A stretch of 64,000 nucleotides of DNA from assembly GCA_933228895.1 (NCBI GenBank), contig OW121857.1:248001-312000 (forward strand). Reading direction: 5' to 3'. Source of the stretch: Platycnemis pennipes. Taxonomy: Eukaryota > Arthropoda > Insecta > Odonata > Platycnemididae. The translations under genes and the position numbers were made by a program. Of the stretch, positions 23,304-33,204 are shown one piece after another. The notes beneath the pieces were generated by a model. It did no database searches. It was not told where the DNA came from and saw nothing but the letters and a program-made list of their open reading frames with translations. Within the stretch, counting starts at the first letter, position 1; each line of letters begins with the position of its first letter.

Positions 23304-23451
23304 TTAAAATATCGTTACATCATTTTTAACAGGTGGTAATGTCATTCCACCAAATTTACTATAACAGTTCACACATACGAACTCAGCAATTGATTCGCAT
23401 TTACCGCACACTTGCTTCTTACAGCTATTACATGTGCCAGGACTGTGATCT
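23304..23451 (-). pseudogene. Cys-rich C-terminal fragment, possibly piggyBac transposase
   Basis: Minus-strand frame of about 49 codons ending in TAA at 23304: RDHSPGTCNSCKKQVCGKC, then ESIAEFVCVNC and YSKFGGMTLPP. The C-x2-C / C-x2-C / C-x2-C spacing resembles the cysteine-rich tail of piggyBac transposases. It ends about 435 bases (excluding RTE copy A) from the candidate TTAA end at 22071, as expected for a transposase C-terminus near its terminal repeat. Upstream the frame meets a minisatellite, so the rest is missing. It could instead be an unrelated zinc-ribbon fragment. Confidence 0.4.
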
Positions 23452-23465
23452 CTTAAGAAAAATTA

Positions 23466-23990
23466 CCAGTGAATTCCATCAGTTACTGGTCAAATTTCAC
23501 CAGTAGCTGGAGAGATCAATCAGTTATTGGTCAATTTTCATCAGTATCACTGGTGAACACTCTTTAGTGACTGGTAAAGTCCAGCAATTATTGGTCAGTT
23601 TTGCTAATTACTTAAAAACATTACCCAGCAACTGATGAAATTCATCAGTTACTGGTCAGTTGCCGCCAGTAACTGGGGAAATCTATCAGTTATTCATCGC
23701 TTTTCGCCAGTAACTGAAACACTATAGTGACTGGTTTATCCCATCAGCTTTTGGTCAGTTTATGAAAATGACTGAAAAACAAACTCCAGCAACTGGTGAA
23801 ATCCATCAGTTTCTGGTTAGTTTTCACCAGTAACTGGTGAACACTTCTCAATGACTGCTGAGATCCATTAGTTATTGGTCAGTATTCGCTCAGTACAATC
23901 ACCAACTCACTCCAGCCACCGACGAAATCCAACAGTTACTGGTCAATTTTCACCAGCAACTGGTAACACCCTCCAGTGACAGTTTGGAGA
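23466..23990. repeat. Minisatellite of CCAGTAACTGG palindromes
   Basis: About eleven degenerate units of 45-50 bases combine CATCAGTTACTGGTCA with TTTTCACCAGTAACTGGTGA. Several units carry an extra segment with ACACT...AGTGACTGG. Half-palindromes CCAGT and ACTGG alternate throughout. No coding frame is kept. Confidence 0.85.
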
Positions 23991-23997
23991 TAGCATC

Positions 23998-24116
23998 ATG
24001 AAATCCATCAACCACTTTTCAGTCTGCATCAATCTCTTTGCAGTTCTTTCAGTAAATGCTAAAATTTTAAGAGCTACAGATATGACTCTTCCCCAGTTTT
24101 TTCCTTCTGTTAAAAT
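23998..24116 (-). pseudogene. Candidate Bcl-2-like BH1 exon fragment, split by LTR element
   Basis: The minus strand reads ILTEGKNWGRVISVALKILA then FTERTAKRLMQTEKWLMDFM. NWGR followed by a hydrophobic helix is the BH1 signature of Bcl-2-family proteins, and a W-containing helix follows about where BH2 would lie. On the other side of the LTR element (30030 down to 30006) the same frame reads SLVASEV before the 4-base target duplication. The fragment runs into the minisatellite at 23990. The match is short and no other Bcl-2 exon is visible, so this is tentative. Confidence 0.33.
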
Positions 24117-24634
24117 TGAGCCGTCCATGATTGTTCGGCTCTTCTCCCGGCCTCGCGTCGGGGGCCTGAGTGCCGGGTCACCACCCCATGCTGTTTTCCC
24201 ACGTGCCGAGCCGCCCCATGTTCGATGCCTCTCCAGGCCTCACGTCGGGGGTGTGGGTGCAGAGAATCCACCCCATACTGCCCCCCCGAACCTCCCGGCT
24301 GGTTTCTAATGGGGCTGGCTCGGCCTGGGAGGTATATTAAGGGCGATGGAGACCGGACCGAGGCTTTTTTGTTTCTAGCCCTCCAACGAGCCGGTCGTGG
24401 AGTCCACACTCACTTCGGGAGGAGACGCCTCTGCCGCTCATCTGCCGTCGTCTCTTCGGCACATCGGCTATCCCGGTATAACCTATCCTTCCCTAACCCT
24501 CGTCCCCGGAAATCGGTACGGCCCGCGCTATCGCTTGTCTATTTTATTGTTCCTATTGGTGTTTTTTGGTTTTTGTTAATAAACCGGTGCCTCAAATAAT
24601 TGTGTCGTAGTTTTCACTTACGCCCATCAGTTCA
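24117..24634 (+). repeat. 5' LTR
   Basis: 518 bases, TG...CA. U3 contains a 48-base direct repeat (24146-24193 and 24233-24280), each with CCTCRCGTCGGGGG and CCACCCCATRCTG. A TATA-like TATATTAAG is at 24333 and a poly(A) signal AATAAA at 24579-24584. Short open frames in the LTR are chance and occur identically in the other LTR. Confidence 0.95.
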
Positions 24635-24635
24635 A

Positions 24636-24647
24636 TGGTAGCAGAGC
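24636..24647 (+). other. Primer-binding site, initiator tRNA-Met type
   Basis: TGGTAGCAGAGC begins one base after the LTR. Its first 11 bases complement the 3' end of animal initiator tRNA-Met (…CUCUGCUACCA). The same site occurs at 36900. Confidence 0.8.
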
Positions 24648-24681
24648 GTGGTTTTGTGTTAAATTACTTGCACTCGGTATA

Positions 24682-25690
24682 ATGGCTTCACAATTACCCC
24701 CCGGAACTTCTTGGATCAATCAGTTGTCTAAATCAGATTTGTTAGAAACCTGTGTTAAATTAGGGCTTGAAGCGGACGGGACGTTAGATGAAATACGTAA
24801 AAGAGTTCGCGAACATGTTCGTTCTATACGTGGTCAATCCGAGCCGGGTGACGAAGTAAGTGGGGATGAAACCGTTGGATGATCTCCAAGAACTCAGTGC
24901 GACTTACCAACGATGGAAAGGCTAGTTTCTCCTCCGAAGAATCCGTGCGATTTGCAAACGTTGGAAATGCTAGTTGTGGCAGCGCGAATATGGGATATTT
25001 CATTTAGTGGAGCACAGGGGGAAAGTGTGGCGAGTTTTCTGGAAAAGTTAAACAGATTCGTTGCTCATTTCGAAATAGGCTCGGTGGTGCAGCTTAAGCT
25101 GATTCCTGAAATATTGCGTGAGAGAGCGTTACGTTGGTATTGGGCGAATGAGTTTCGTGACCCGCTCGTTTTTCAAATGAATGCATGGCGAATTTCGGGG
25201 TACACAATTATCAGAGTCGTTTAAAAAGGGACATGTACAATCGGACGCAAGGAAGGAGAGAAACACTAGGAGAGTACGTTATCACAATCAGGAGTTTGAA
25301 CCGAAAACTTGAAATTCCCCTTGGGGAGGATGAATTGTTGCAGCTTGTATGCGATGGGTTGAACCCGGACTATTCGATTCACCTTCTACATCGGCCTGTT
25401 TCCTTCGCGTAATACGCCCCGTAGGTTGGAAGAAAGGAGGAGTACGGCCGAAACTTATAAAGAGCCTCCTTCAGCGGAGGAAATGATCGATCCCGAGTTC
25501 AGCAATGGTAGTCATCAAGTCAAGGTTAGTGATCTTCCTCCACGGATTCCCCATGGTCGCGATTTCATTCCCCAACGAAGGTTCGTAGCACAGTCAGGTC
25601 GACCGTGGAGACCTCGGAATAGTCGTGGTTCCGTGCGATCGTCTGCTGCATTCCAGGCGGGAAACGAATGGCGCGAGGAGCTTTAAAGCC
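24682..25690 (+). pseudogene. Ty3/gypsy gag, interrupted
   Basis: Starts at ATG 24682. The first about 60 residues form a SAP-like helix pair (LSKSDLLETCVKLGLEADGT). A TGA at 24880-24882 stops the frame, which then continues through a capsid-like region (FLEKLNRFVAHFEIG, LRWYWANE). Frame changes occur near 25190 and between 25390 and 25426; after the first comes a typical gag stretch (NYQSRLKRDMYNRTQGRRET, VCDGLNPDY). The last part (25426-25686) is Arg-rich, but the CCHC zinc knuckle usual before protease is absent. Role in the family: particle assembly and RNA packaging. This copy cannot make full-length Gag. Confidence 0.85.
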
Positions 25691-28600
25691 ACGAGGCACT
25701 CGCGGAAAGAAGTTGGCTTGGTATGGGCAGATTACCCCTGCCAATAATAATAGTATCTCGCCTAGAGTAAGGGTTGCCATTAATAATGTGTGGATGGACG
25801 GCTTGTTTGATACGGGTGCCTTCCGATCCTGCATTACGGAGAAATTGTTATGGAGGCTCAAAATACCGAAAAAGGAAATGCAGGAGGTAGATACTCTCTG
25901 TTGCGGTATTAATGCTGTTCCTATCAAAGTCACTAAACGAGTTAAACTGCAGGTCAAGATTGACGCCATGTCGTGGAAGCATGATTTTTTGGTCCTTCCA
26001 AATTCCCCTGTTGATGTCATATTCGGAGCTGATTTTATGAACCGTACGGGGATGAGTATAAATTTTGCTGAAAAGACTTATTCCTTTTTGTTCCGTTCAG
26101 GATTAGTTGCGTCGGTTTTGGAAGACGAACCGTCCGAAGTACGAAGTCCTATTCTCGGGGAAGGCCTGGATAGCTATCAGCGCGAACGTGTTAGGGATTT
26201 AATTAACGAATTTAGTGACGTGATAACGGAAAGATTGGGCTGTACTAATTTAATGGAATACGATGTGTGCCTAACTGATAAAATCCCCGTAAGGTCAGCG
26301 CCAAATGAGTAACACCGTTTCCAAGTTGCTCGAACAAAAGGTTATCATTCGTTCCAAGTCATCATACGCGAGTCCAGCCTTCCTAGTTCCCAAGAAGGAG
26401 AATGGGTCGCGACTCGTTGTTGACTATAGGGCCCTCAATCGTAAGGTACTATTTGACGCTTTCCCCTTACCCACTGTAGAGAATGCGTTTATGCATATCG
26501 GTAGGGCGAAATATTTTACCATATTAGACCTCAATTCGGCTTATCATCAGGTACCCCTTACTCCCGCGAGCCGGCGGCTAACGGCCTTTGTCACACCTTT
26601 TGGTTTATATGAATTCACTAGGTTACCTTTCGGAATATGTACGGGTGGCCAGGTTTTGTCCCGTTTAATTGATTCAATCTTCGGCGATATGAAGTACAAG
26701 TTCGTGTTTAATTATTTAGACGACGTTGTCGTGTATAGTGATAACCTCGATGATCACTTTGAGCATCTCCGCGAACTCCTCGGTAGATTAAGAAAAGCTA
26801 ATTCGATCGTAAACCCAGGCAAAATATCCATTGCTGCCAAAAGAATTAAGTATTTAGGTCATATTATTTCTGATCAGGGGATCAGGATAGATCCCGAACG
26901 CGCTGCTATTATAAATAAATTCCCTGTTCCCCGCAATATTAACGCCGTTAAACGCTTCTTAGGGATGTGCAGTTATTATGCTCGTTTCGTTCCCGGTTTC
27001 TCAGAATTGGCGGCGCCGCTCAATGAGTTAAAGAAAAAGAATGCTAAATTCGTTTGTGGCCGGGCGCAATAGCAGGCATTCGACACTCTGCGGAGAAAAA
27101 TAGCTACCCCTCCTGTTTTACGAGCACCCGATTTCTCTAAGCCCTTTGTATTACACACGGATGCCTCATCTAACGCCGTCGCAGGGGTATTGTCTCAGCG
27201 GATAGGGGATGATCTCGCCCCCGTAGCGTTTGGGAGTCGGACTCTGGCGGCGGCCGAGCGAAAATACGCCACCTATGAGCTTGAATGTTTAGGGGTTGTG
27301 TTCTGTGTGGAGAAGTTCGACCAATACTTACGAGGGAGAGAATTCGAGCTCTTCACTGACAATCAAGCGCTGTCATGGATGTATAAACATCCTAAGCAAC
27401 TGGGCAAAGTAGGGCGTTGGATATTACGTCTTTCGCCATATAAATTTACTATAAGGCATGTCAAGGGAGGAGAAAATATAGTAGCAGATTGTCTATCTAG
27501 AATGTTCGAGCATGAACCGGACGACCATCAGGAAGAGAATGATCCCCCTTCGGTTAACGTACTGGAGAACATTCCGATTAGTTTCACGTCCATTCGAGAG
27601 CATCAATTGAAGGATCCCGAATGTTGCGGACTAATAGAGAAGTTAGAGAAGGGAAGGAAAATACCAAACTTAGTTGTGAATAGAGGATTATTAGTTTTTC
27701 GTAACAGGAAAAAAAGGAATCGCATTTATGTACCTTGTCAGATACGTAATATGCTAATAAATTATTTTCACGACTTTGCGATAGGGGGGCATTTGGGATA
27801 TAAGAAAACCCGAGAAAGGATAAGTCGAGAATTTTTTTGGCCAAACATGCATGACGATATTTTGAAATATGTTAGATCGTGTACGGAGTGTCAACGTGCC
27901 AAACCCGCTCGGGAGACTTCCGTCGGTTATCATTCAGCGGAAGTCTCAACCAGAGCATGGCAAAGGATATTTATAGATTTCATGGGACCGTTGACGCGGA
28001 GCCGCTCAGGAAACAAAGTGATTTTAGTTATGATCGATGCCTTCACAAAATTTGTTGTTCTGATACCCATGCGAAATATGACCAGCGCGAACACCGTCAA
28101 AACTTTAAAAGACCGAGTGTTTGCGCTGATGGGGTTCCCAGAAGTCCTAGTGTCCGACAACGCTTCTGTATTCACCTCCCGAGAATTTAAAAACTTTTGC
28201 TTTTCGTGGGGGATTAAACACGTAAACACAACGCCATATTATCCCCAGGCCTCTCAGGTTGAGAGAGTTAATAGGAATTTAAAGACAGCCCTCACCGTCT
28301 TCCATCATAGTGATCAGGATAAATGGGACGAAAGTTTGTTTTCCTTGTCCATTGCATTTAACAGCGCCTTTCATGAAAGTACCCAATGTACTCCAGCGAG
28401 CTTGCGCTTCGAACGTGAGCTAAGCCATCCCTTGGGCGTGAAATAGAGTATTGACGAACTCGTGAATACATCGAATGAGAGCAGAACGCTGGAGGAGAAA
28501 TGGACTGACGCTGTGCGATGTCTCAAGGAAGCTAATAAGATGGTAGCGTCTAGGTATAACCGTCAGCGTAAGCCGGTGAGCTACGAAGTTGGGCAAGTAG

Positions 28601-28815
28601 TGTCATATCGATTGCATCCGTTGAGTTCCGCGGTCGAAAATGTGTCTGCGAAATTACTTCCCAAGTGGTCGAAACCACTGCGAATAATTCGTTACACTGG
28701 TCCCGTGACTGTTGAATTGGGAGACCTAGACACGGGAGTATCGAAATGTAAGCGTCACGTCTCCCAAATTAAGCCTTTCTATCAGCGCGAGCCGTATCTA
28801 GGCAATCCACCTTAA
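25691..28815 (+). pseudogene. Ty3/gypsy pol (PR-RT-RH-IN), interrupted
   Basis: Protease has DTGA in LFDTGAFRSCI (about 25808). A frame change with loss of roughly a dozen residues occurs at about 26300-26312, just before RT. RT runs from KLLEQKVIIRS with YLDD at 26713-26724. A TAG at 27070-27072 lies between RT and RNase H. RNase H has HTDASSNAVAGVLS, YATYELECLGVVF and FTDNQALSWM. Integrase has a zinc-binding region (HDFAIGGHLG, CTEC), IDFMGP, VSDNASVF and ERVNRN. A TAG at 28444-28446 cuts off the GPY/F-like C-terminus (RYTGPVTVELGD, HVSQIKPFY), which ends at 28815. Motifs are otherwise well preserved. Confidence 0.92.
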
Positions 28816-29487
28816 ATCCCTATCCCCCCCCCCTTCCTCCGCCTTCACCGGTTTCCTCCGTAGTCATACGGGGTTGGTGATGGGGAAGAGACGATGGCGG
28901 AAGCAGTAGTGGGACCGTTGCTCCTCCCTTTGTTTTCTTGTTTTTTTTGGGGGGATCGGCTTGCGCTTGGCTAATTTTTGCCCTTCCGTGGTGAAATTGC
29001 TTGGGGCTAAATTTTTTTTTCTCTCTCTCTATCGCAGGATGTCCTTCCTGGAGCTTTCCCTACCCTGGTCCGTCCAGAGGGTTGTAGAATGTTATTTTGA
29101 TTGAGTTCCTAGCTTTGGTCATAGATGAATTTGTTTACCCACTCAAGAATTGCTTGTTCTTTTGGCTCTTATGTTCATGTGTGGTACTGTGAGTTGGGTG
29201 TTGCATTGTAATTTACGGCTTTTCTGATTTTGTTAGCTCAGCCTGTTTGGTGTGTTAGAAGGTGGATTATTATTTAAAAAGGAGATTGCCTGATGTAATG
29301 CGTTCACGTATACTCCTTGGTTCTGTTTGTCTCTTATGGTTTGTGCATAATATGCCGGACGGGTCCTGGGGATATGGTTTCCCTACCCATTCCCTCCCCC
29401 TCTCCTCCTTTTCGAGCGGCACCGTAAGCGAGGAAGTTCCTGAAGCCTCAGGGTGAATTCTCCGGCGGGCGGATTAGAGGAGGAGGA
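28816..29487 (+). other. 3' untranslated region and polypurine tract
   Basis: No env-like frame. It contains a C-run near 28825, a T-rich block near 29010 and the purine tract ATTAGAGGAGGAGGA ending at 29487, directly before the 3' LTR. Confidence 0.75.
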
Positions 29488-30005
29488 TGAGCCGTCCATG
29501 ATTGTTCGGCTCTTCTCCCGGCCTCGCGTCGGGGGCCTGAGTGCCGGGTCACCACCCCATGCTGTTTTCCCACGTGCCGAGCCGCCCCATGTTCGATGCC
29601 TCTCCAGGCCTCACGTCGGGGGTGTGGGTGCAGAGAATCCACCCCATACTGCCCCCCCGAACCTCCCGGCTGGTTTCTAATGGGGCTGGCTCGGCCTGGG
29701 AGGTATATTAAGGGCGATGGAGACCGGACCGAGGCTTTTTTGTTTCTAGCCCTCCAACGAGCCGGTCGTGGAGTCCACACTCACTTCGGGAGGAGACGCC
29801 TCTGCCGCTCATCTGCCGTCGTCTCTTCGGCACATCGGCTATCCCGGTATAACCTATCCTTCCCTAACCCTCGTCCCCGGAAATCGGTACGGCCCGCGCT
29901 ATCGCTTGTCTATTTTATTGTTCCTATTGGTGTTTTTTGGTTTTTGTTAATAAACCGGTGCCTCAAATAATTGTGTCGTAGCTTTCACTTACGCCCATCA
30001 GTTCA
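29488..30005 (+). repeat. 3' LTR
   Basis: 518 bases, identical to the 5' LTR except one visible transition near its 3' end. It is followed by target duplication AAAT. Confidence 0.95.
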
Positions 30006-30264
30006 AAATCACCTCACTTGCTACTAAACTTAGTATTCACACCTCTAGTTTTAAACATCTGTCCATCAGTTACAGATCAGCTTGTTTGCCTGTTATTGAC
30101 ATGAATATACTCGAGTCTCTTCACTTAAGAGCAGGGATGTGATCCGGCACGAAACTTAACATTTAGTTTAGGACCGAAGGCAGGGAATGACCCGTTTGCT
30201 TTCAGACCTAACGCATAGAATGATGATCTGTTTCGGTGCAGTGCCGGCGGACAATGGGGGCTGA

Positions 30265-30535
30265 AATCGAAAATATCTGCACAAAGGTCCATAATGGCTT
30301 TTTTGGAATTAGAGTCATGAAATTTGGTGCTAATACTCATAATTGATTGGCAATCAAGGACTGATATGTCATTGGTCATGTTTTGTCACCGTTACCGAGA
30401 TACAGGGGCTCAAACAGGACCAAGATTTACACCCGACTTCAGTTTTCTACGAAAATCTTCCCATTTAAGTTGAGGGTGACGATGTGAGGGGAATTTGATC
30501 GGATTAAAAACTATTATGTCTGTTAAACCACTTTT
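30265..30535 (-). repeat. Dispersed repeat of unknown family, copy 2
   Basis: Reverse complement aligns with 15965-16250 (see that entry for shared strings). The surrounding 30120-30265 has no counterpart at the other site that I can see. Confidence 0.6.
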
Positions 30536-30540
30536 TTACT

Positions 30541-32400
30541 TAACAATGTTAACTTTGGGAGTTTTTTTCCTCAATTTAGGTTATTTTACGTAACAAAATG
30601 GCGGACGTTATTTTCACGCAAAAATTTCATATTAAGTAGTAAATATCTAGCGTTTTACGAAAGTGCCCGTCAAATAACTCAAACTAAATCAAATTTTGAA
30701 GCTTTCTAAATGTAGATCTGAAATAAAATTTAAAATTCGTTTGCGACGCCGAAAGTTACTTTTGATTTTTCGTCCGCGCTTCCGGAGACGCGCGCCGGGA
30801 GCTGGAATTGCCGTGACCCGAGTAAGTTTTTTCAAGCCATACGGAACACAACGCTTCCAGTTCGTCTTTTTTAATATAATATGTGCATTGCTATCGATCT
30901 ACACAGGCTCTATGCGTATAAAATCGCTTATATATGCTCAGAGAAAGGAAATAAATTATCGAAAAAAGCTGAATATTGAGGCACATCCAAATAAGTCCTG
31001 TTCGTAAAAACTTATATTATTTTACACGCTTCGTAGGTGTTATGTTTGATTGAGAAAATTGTGGTGAACGCAAAGCTACGTAAAAGTTCCTTTGCATTTA
31101 TTTTATGCTCGGGCTACATCCTTGCCCTGTACAGCGCGGCGCGGGGAATAATAGCCACCCGCTCCTGCCGCCGAAACCAGGGGTTTTCCCTGCCTTAGCG
31201 AAACTGTTTTGCTCTCCTAACAACAAAGGGGCATTTCGCATTTTCTTCCTGTCCTTGGAATACTTGAACACATTCGGCCAAGGGTGCAGTGACCCTTTCC
31301 TCCGGGCCTGGTTCCGTAGCATGGGTGACACCTGGGTTTTTCAGTGTTAGTGTGTCAACTATGAGAGTGTTTGGATGCAGTGTTTCGTGCATCTTGTCGG
31401 TTGGAGATTTTATTTCAATCCCTTTATTGCATTGTATATTTAACTCTCAGTGCAGGTTTGACAGTGTCAAGAAAAGAGAGAAAAGGTTTTGTTGAGTGGA
31501 GGTGTTGTTGTAGCGACTTTACAGGATCCTACCATTTTTCGTGTGACTGTACAATACCCTCCTCATCACCTTCACGTCACATTGGCGTGTCTGATTTGGC
31601 GATCATTGAAAACCTTTTACCTGTCAATTCCTCAGTTTCAAAAAGGCATTGGATCTGAGGTTTCCGCGGCGTTTCTCAACACTGGTAACGGTTTTCGGGC
31701 GTTCCTCCGCGTCGTGTTGTGTCAAGGCGACACAGTTTCTCCAGCCATCCTGCTGGCGTCTTCAGGTCAGAAGTGACCTGAAGACCAGTGTTCAAAAAGG
31801 TATGCTCTTTCCTATTATTTCCTTGCCACCAATTACTTTTTTTATGAAGCTATCTTTAAATATTTTAATTGGAGTGTTTTTATAGTTTTTTTATGTGATC
31901 ATTCTTGATCCCTAGTACTCTCATCCATTACCTCGCTGTTTTCGTATTTATTTGCCAGAATCAGATAGAATAATTCTTAACCCTTCCAAAATTTTGCACA
32001 GGTTTTTAGAGTCACTGTCTGAAATATATATCGCTGTAAAATATCTCGACTTAAGCTCCATGAGCAAGTAATAGAAGCGAGGGCTATATCTGTGACTGAT
32101 AAGAAAGAGTTATTGTACAATTATTAATGCAGAAGGTTGAATATAGAATCAAATGCCGTTGCCGAAATAGCTGTCCGGGATTTTACACGCAAGGGATTTC
32201 TTTGTTCCGTACCTGATAAGGTGGGAATAAAGCTGTCGCAATAACGAGAGGTTTCTGATCAAAAAGCAAAATTGGATGAATGAGTGCATGTATTTTTCTG
32301 AAATTGTAATGATGTTTTCACCATGTACGTCGAGAAGAGGCAATTTTTTTGTTTTTATCTTTCCATAGTCTCTTTACCACATAATTATAGTCACTTTGAG
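30541..32400. other. Unassigned region with a perfect hairpin
   Basis: No gene is recognised. A 12-bp perfect stem with a GAAG loop lies at 31758-31785 (arms GTCTTCAGGTCA and TGACCTGAAGAC). Small open frames such as 31289-31495 show no motif. Confidence 0.45.
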
Positions 32401-32439
32401 CCTTGGATTTCATAATTTTGATGTAAGTTCCATACGAGC

Positions 32440-32600
32440 ATCCCGACGACCAGAAAAAGAGTTTCATGTTGCATCTGAAAGAACTAAAAAACGTAAAATT
32501 GAATCTCTTAGGACATCTGCTTCCACCGCCGATCTTACGCTAGCAGCCTCTGAGTTTAAGGGAGGAAGGAAATATTGCGGCTGCTACGTTAGTGACTGAA
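32440..32600 (+). pseudogene. Fragment with SERTKKRK motif, transposon-associated (tentative)
   Basis: The plus strand reads RRPEKEFHVASERTKKRKIE and then SLRTSASTADLTLAAS. I recall similar Ser-Glu-Arg-x-Lys-Arg-Arg-Lys blocks in insect repeat-associated proteins, but cannot assign a family. Further pieces downstream (LLITLDLIQRFSII near 32735) may belong. It ends in stops. Confidence 0.25.
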
Positions 32601-33009
32601 ATCACAACCACAACACCTACTAGGGCCAAGAGTCTTATCCAAATGGTGGAAAGGTGATGTAATTCGATCAGAAATGCCTGTACAGAAGGCGTTGTCTCTG
32701 ATGATATCTACAGAGCTGATCAAGAGTCAGTATCACTCCTGATTACCCTGGATCTCATACAGAGATTTTCCATAATTTTGAGAGCAATTTCAAATGGACA
32801 GCCACTTAACGCCGAGGCATTTACTCAATGCTGCTTCAAAACTGCTGTTCCTCACTCATGCAAATACTCTGTTTGCATGGGTGAGGAGGAGGAGTATTTG
32901 CACAGTTTGGGGAAGCGACGCCAAAAAAATCTATCGGTACTAAAAATACTAAATTTTCAAATTTACGTTTATGAAACTTTTCTTTCATTTATTATTAATT
33001 AATAAAATC

Positions 33010-33204
33010 TATGAAATATTAGTTGCGCCAAACACGAGACCGCCATGTTTAGGAGGCTCTGACGTCATTCCCTAGACTCTGGGGGGCTGCTCTCTTATTG
33101 TGGTTAGCGATTGTGGTTCTTGACGTGTGTTCTGAAGTTTTGCGCTGTGATTACTCGAATAAGCTTTCTTGAAGCGGTTTACGAATAGTTACCTGGGATT
33201 CTTT
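33010..33204 (+). promoter_or_regulatory. Candidate promoter of the THAP gene
   Basis: ACCGCCATGTTT near 33040 matches the YY1/Pho core CCGCCATNTT. TGACGTCA at 33060-33067 is a perfect CRE (CREB/ATF site). No TATA box is evident. The paired sites within 200 bases of the ATG suggest a housekeeping-type promoter; this is inference. Confidence 0.45.

Larger units (their letters stand above)
24117..30005 (+). mobile_element. Complete Ty3/gypsy LTR retrotransposon (5889 bp)
   Basis: Bounded by two 518-bp LTRs (24117-24634 and 29488-30005), each starting TGAGCC and ending TTCA. The flanks carry a 4-bp duplication AAAT at 24113-24116 and 30006-30009. The LTRs differ at one position that I can see (T/C at 24622 versus 29993). 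A primer-binding site follows the 5' LTR and a purine-rich tract precedes the 3' LTR. gag, protease, RT, RNase H and integrase are all recognisable but interrupted by three in-frame stops and about four frame changes. Confidence 0.95.

Noticed and set aside
23466..23990. Regularly spaced repeats as a CRISPR-like array
   Set aside because: Units are degenerate, spacers are themselves repeats, and the window is eukaryotic.
24110..24599. Open frames on both strands in the LTRs as genes
   Set aside because: They occur identically in both LTRs, overlap promoter sequence and match no family.
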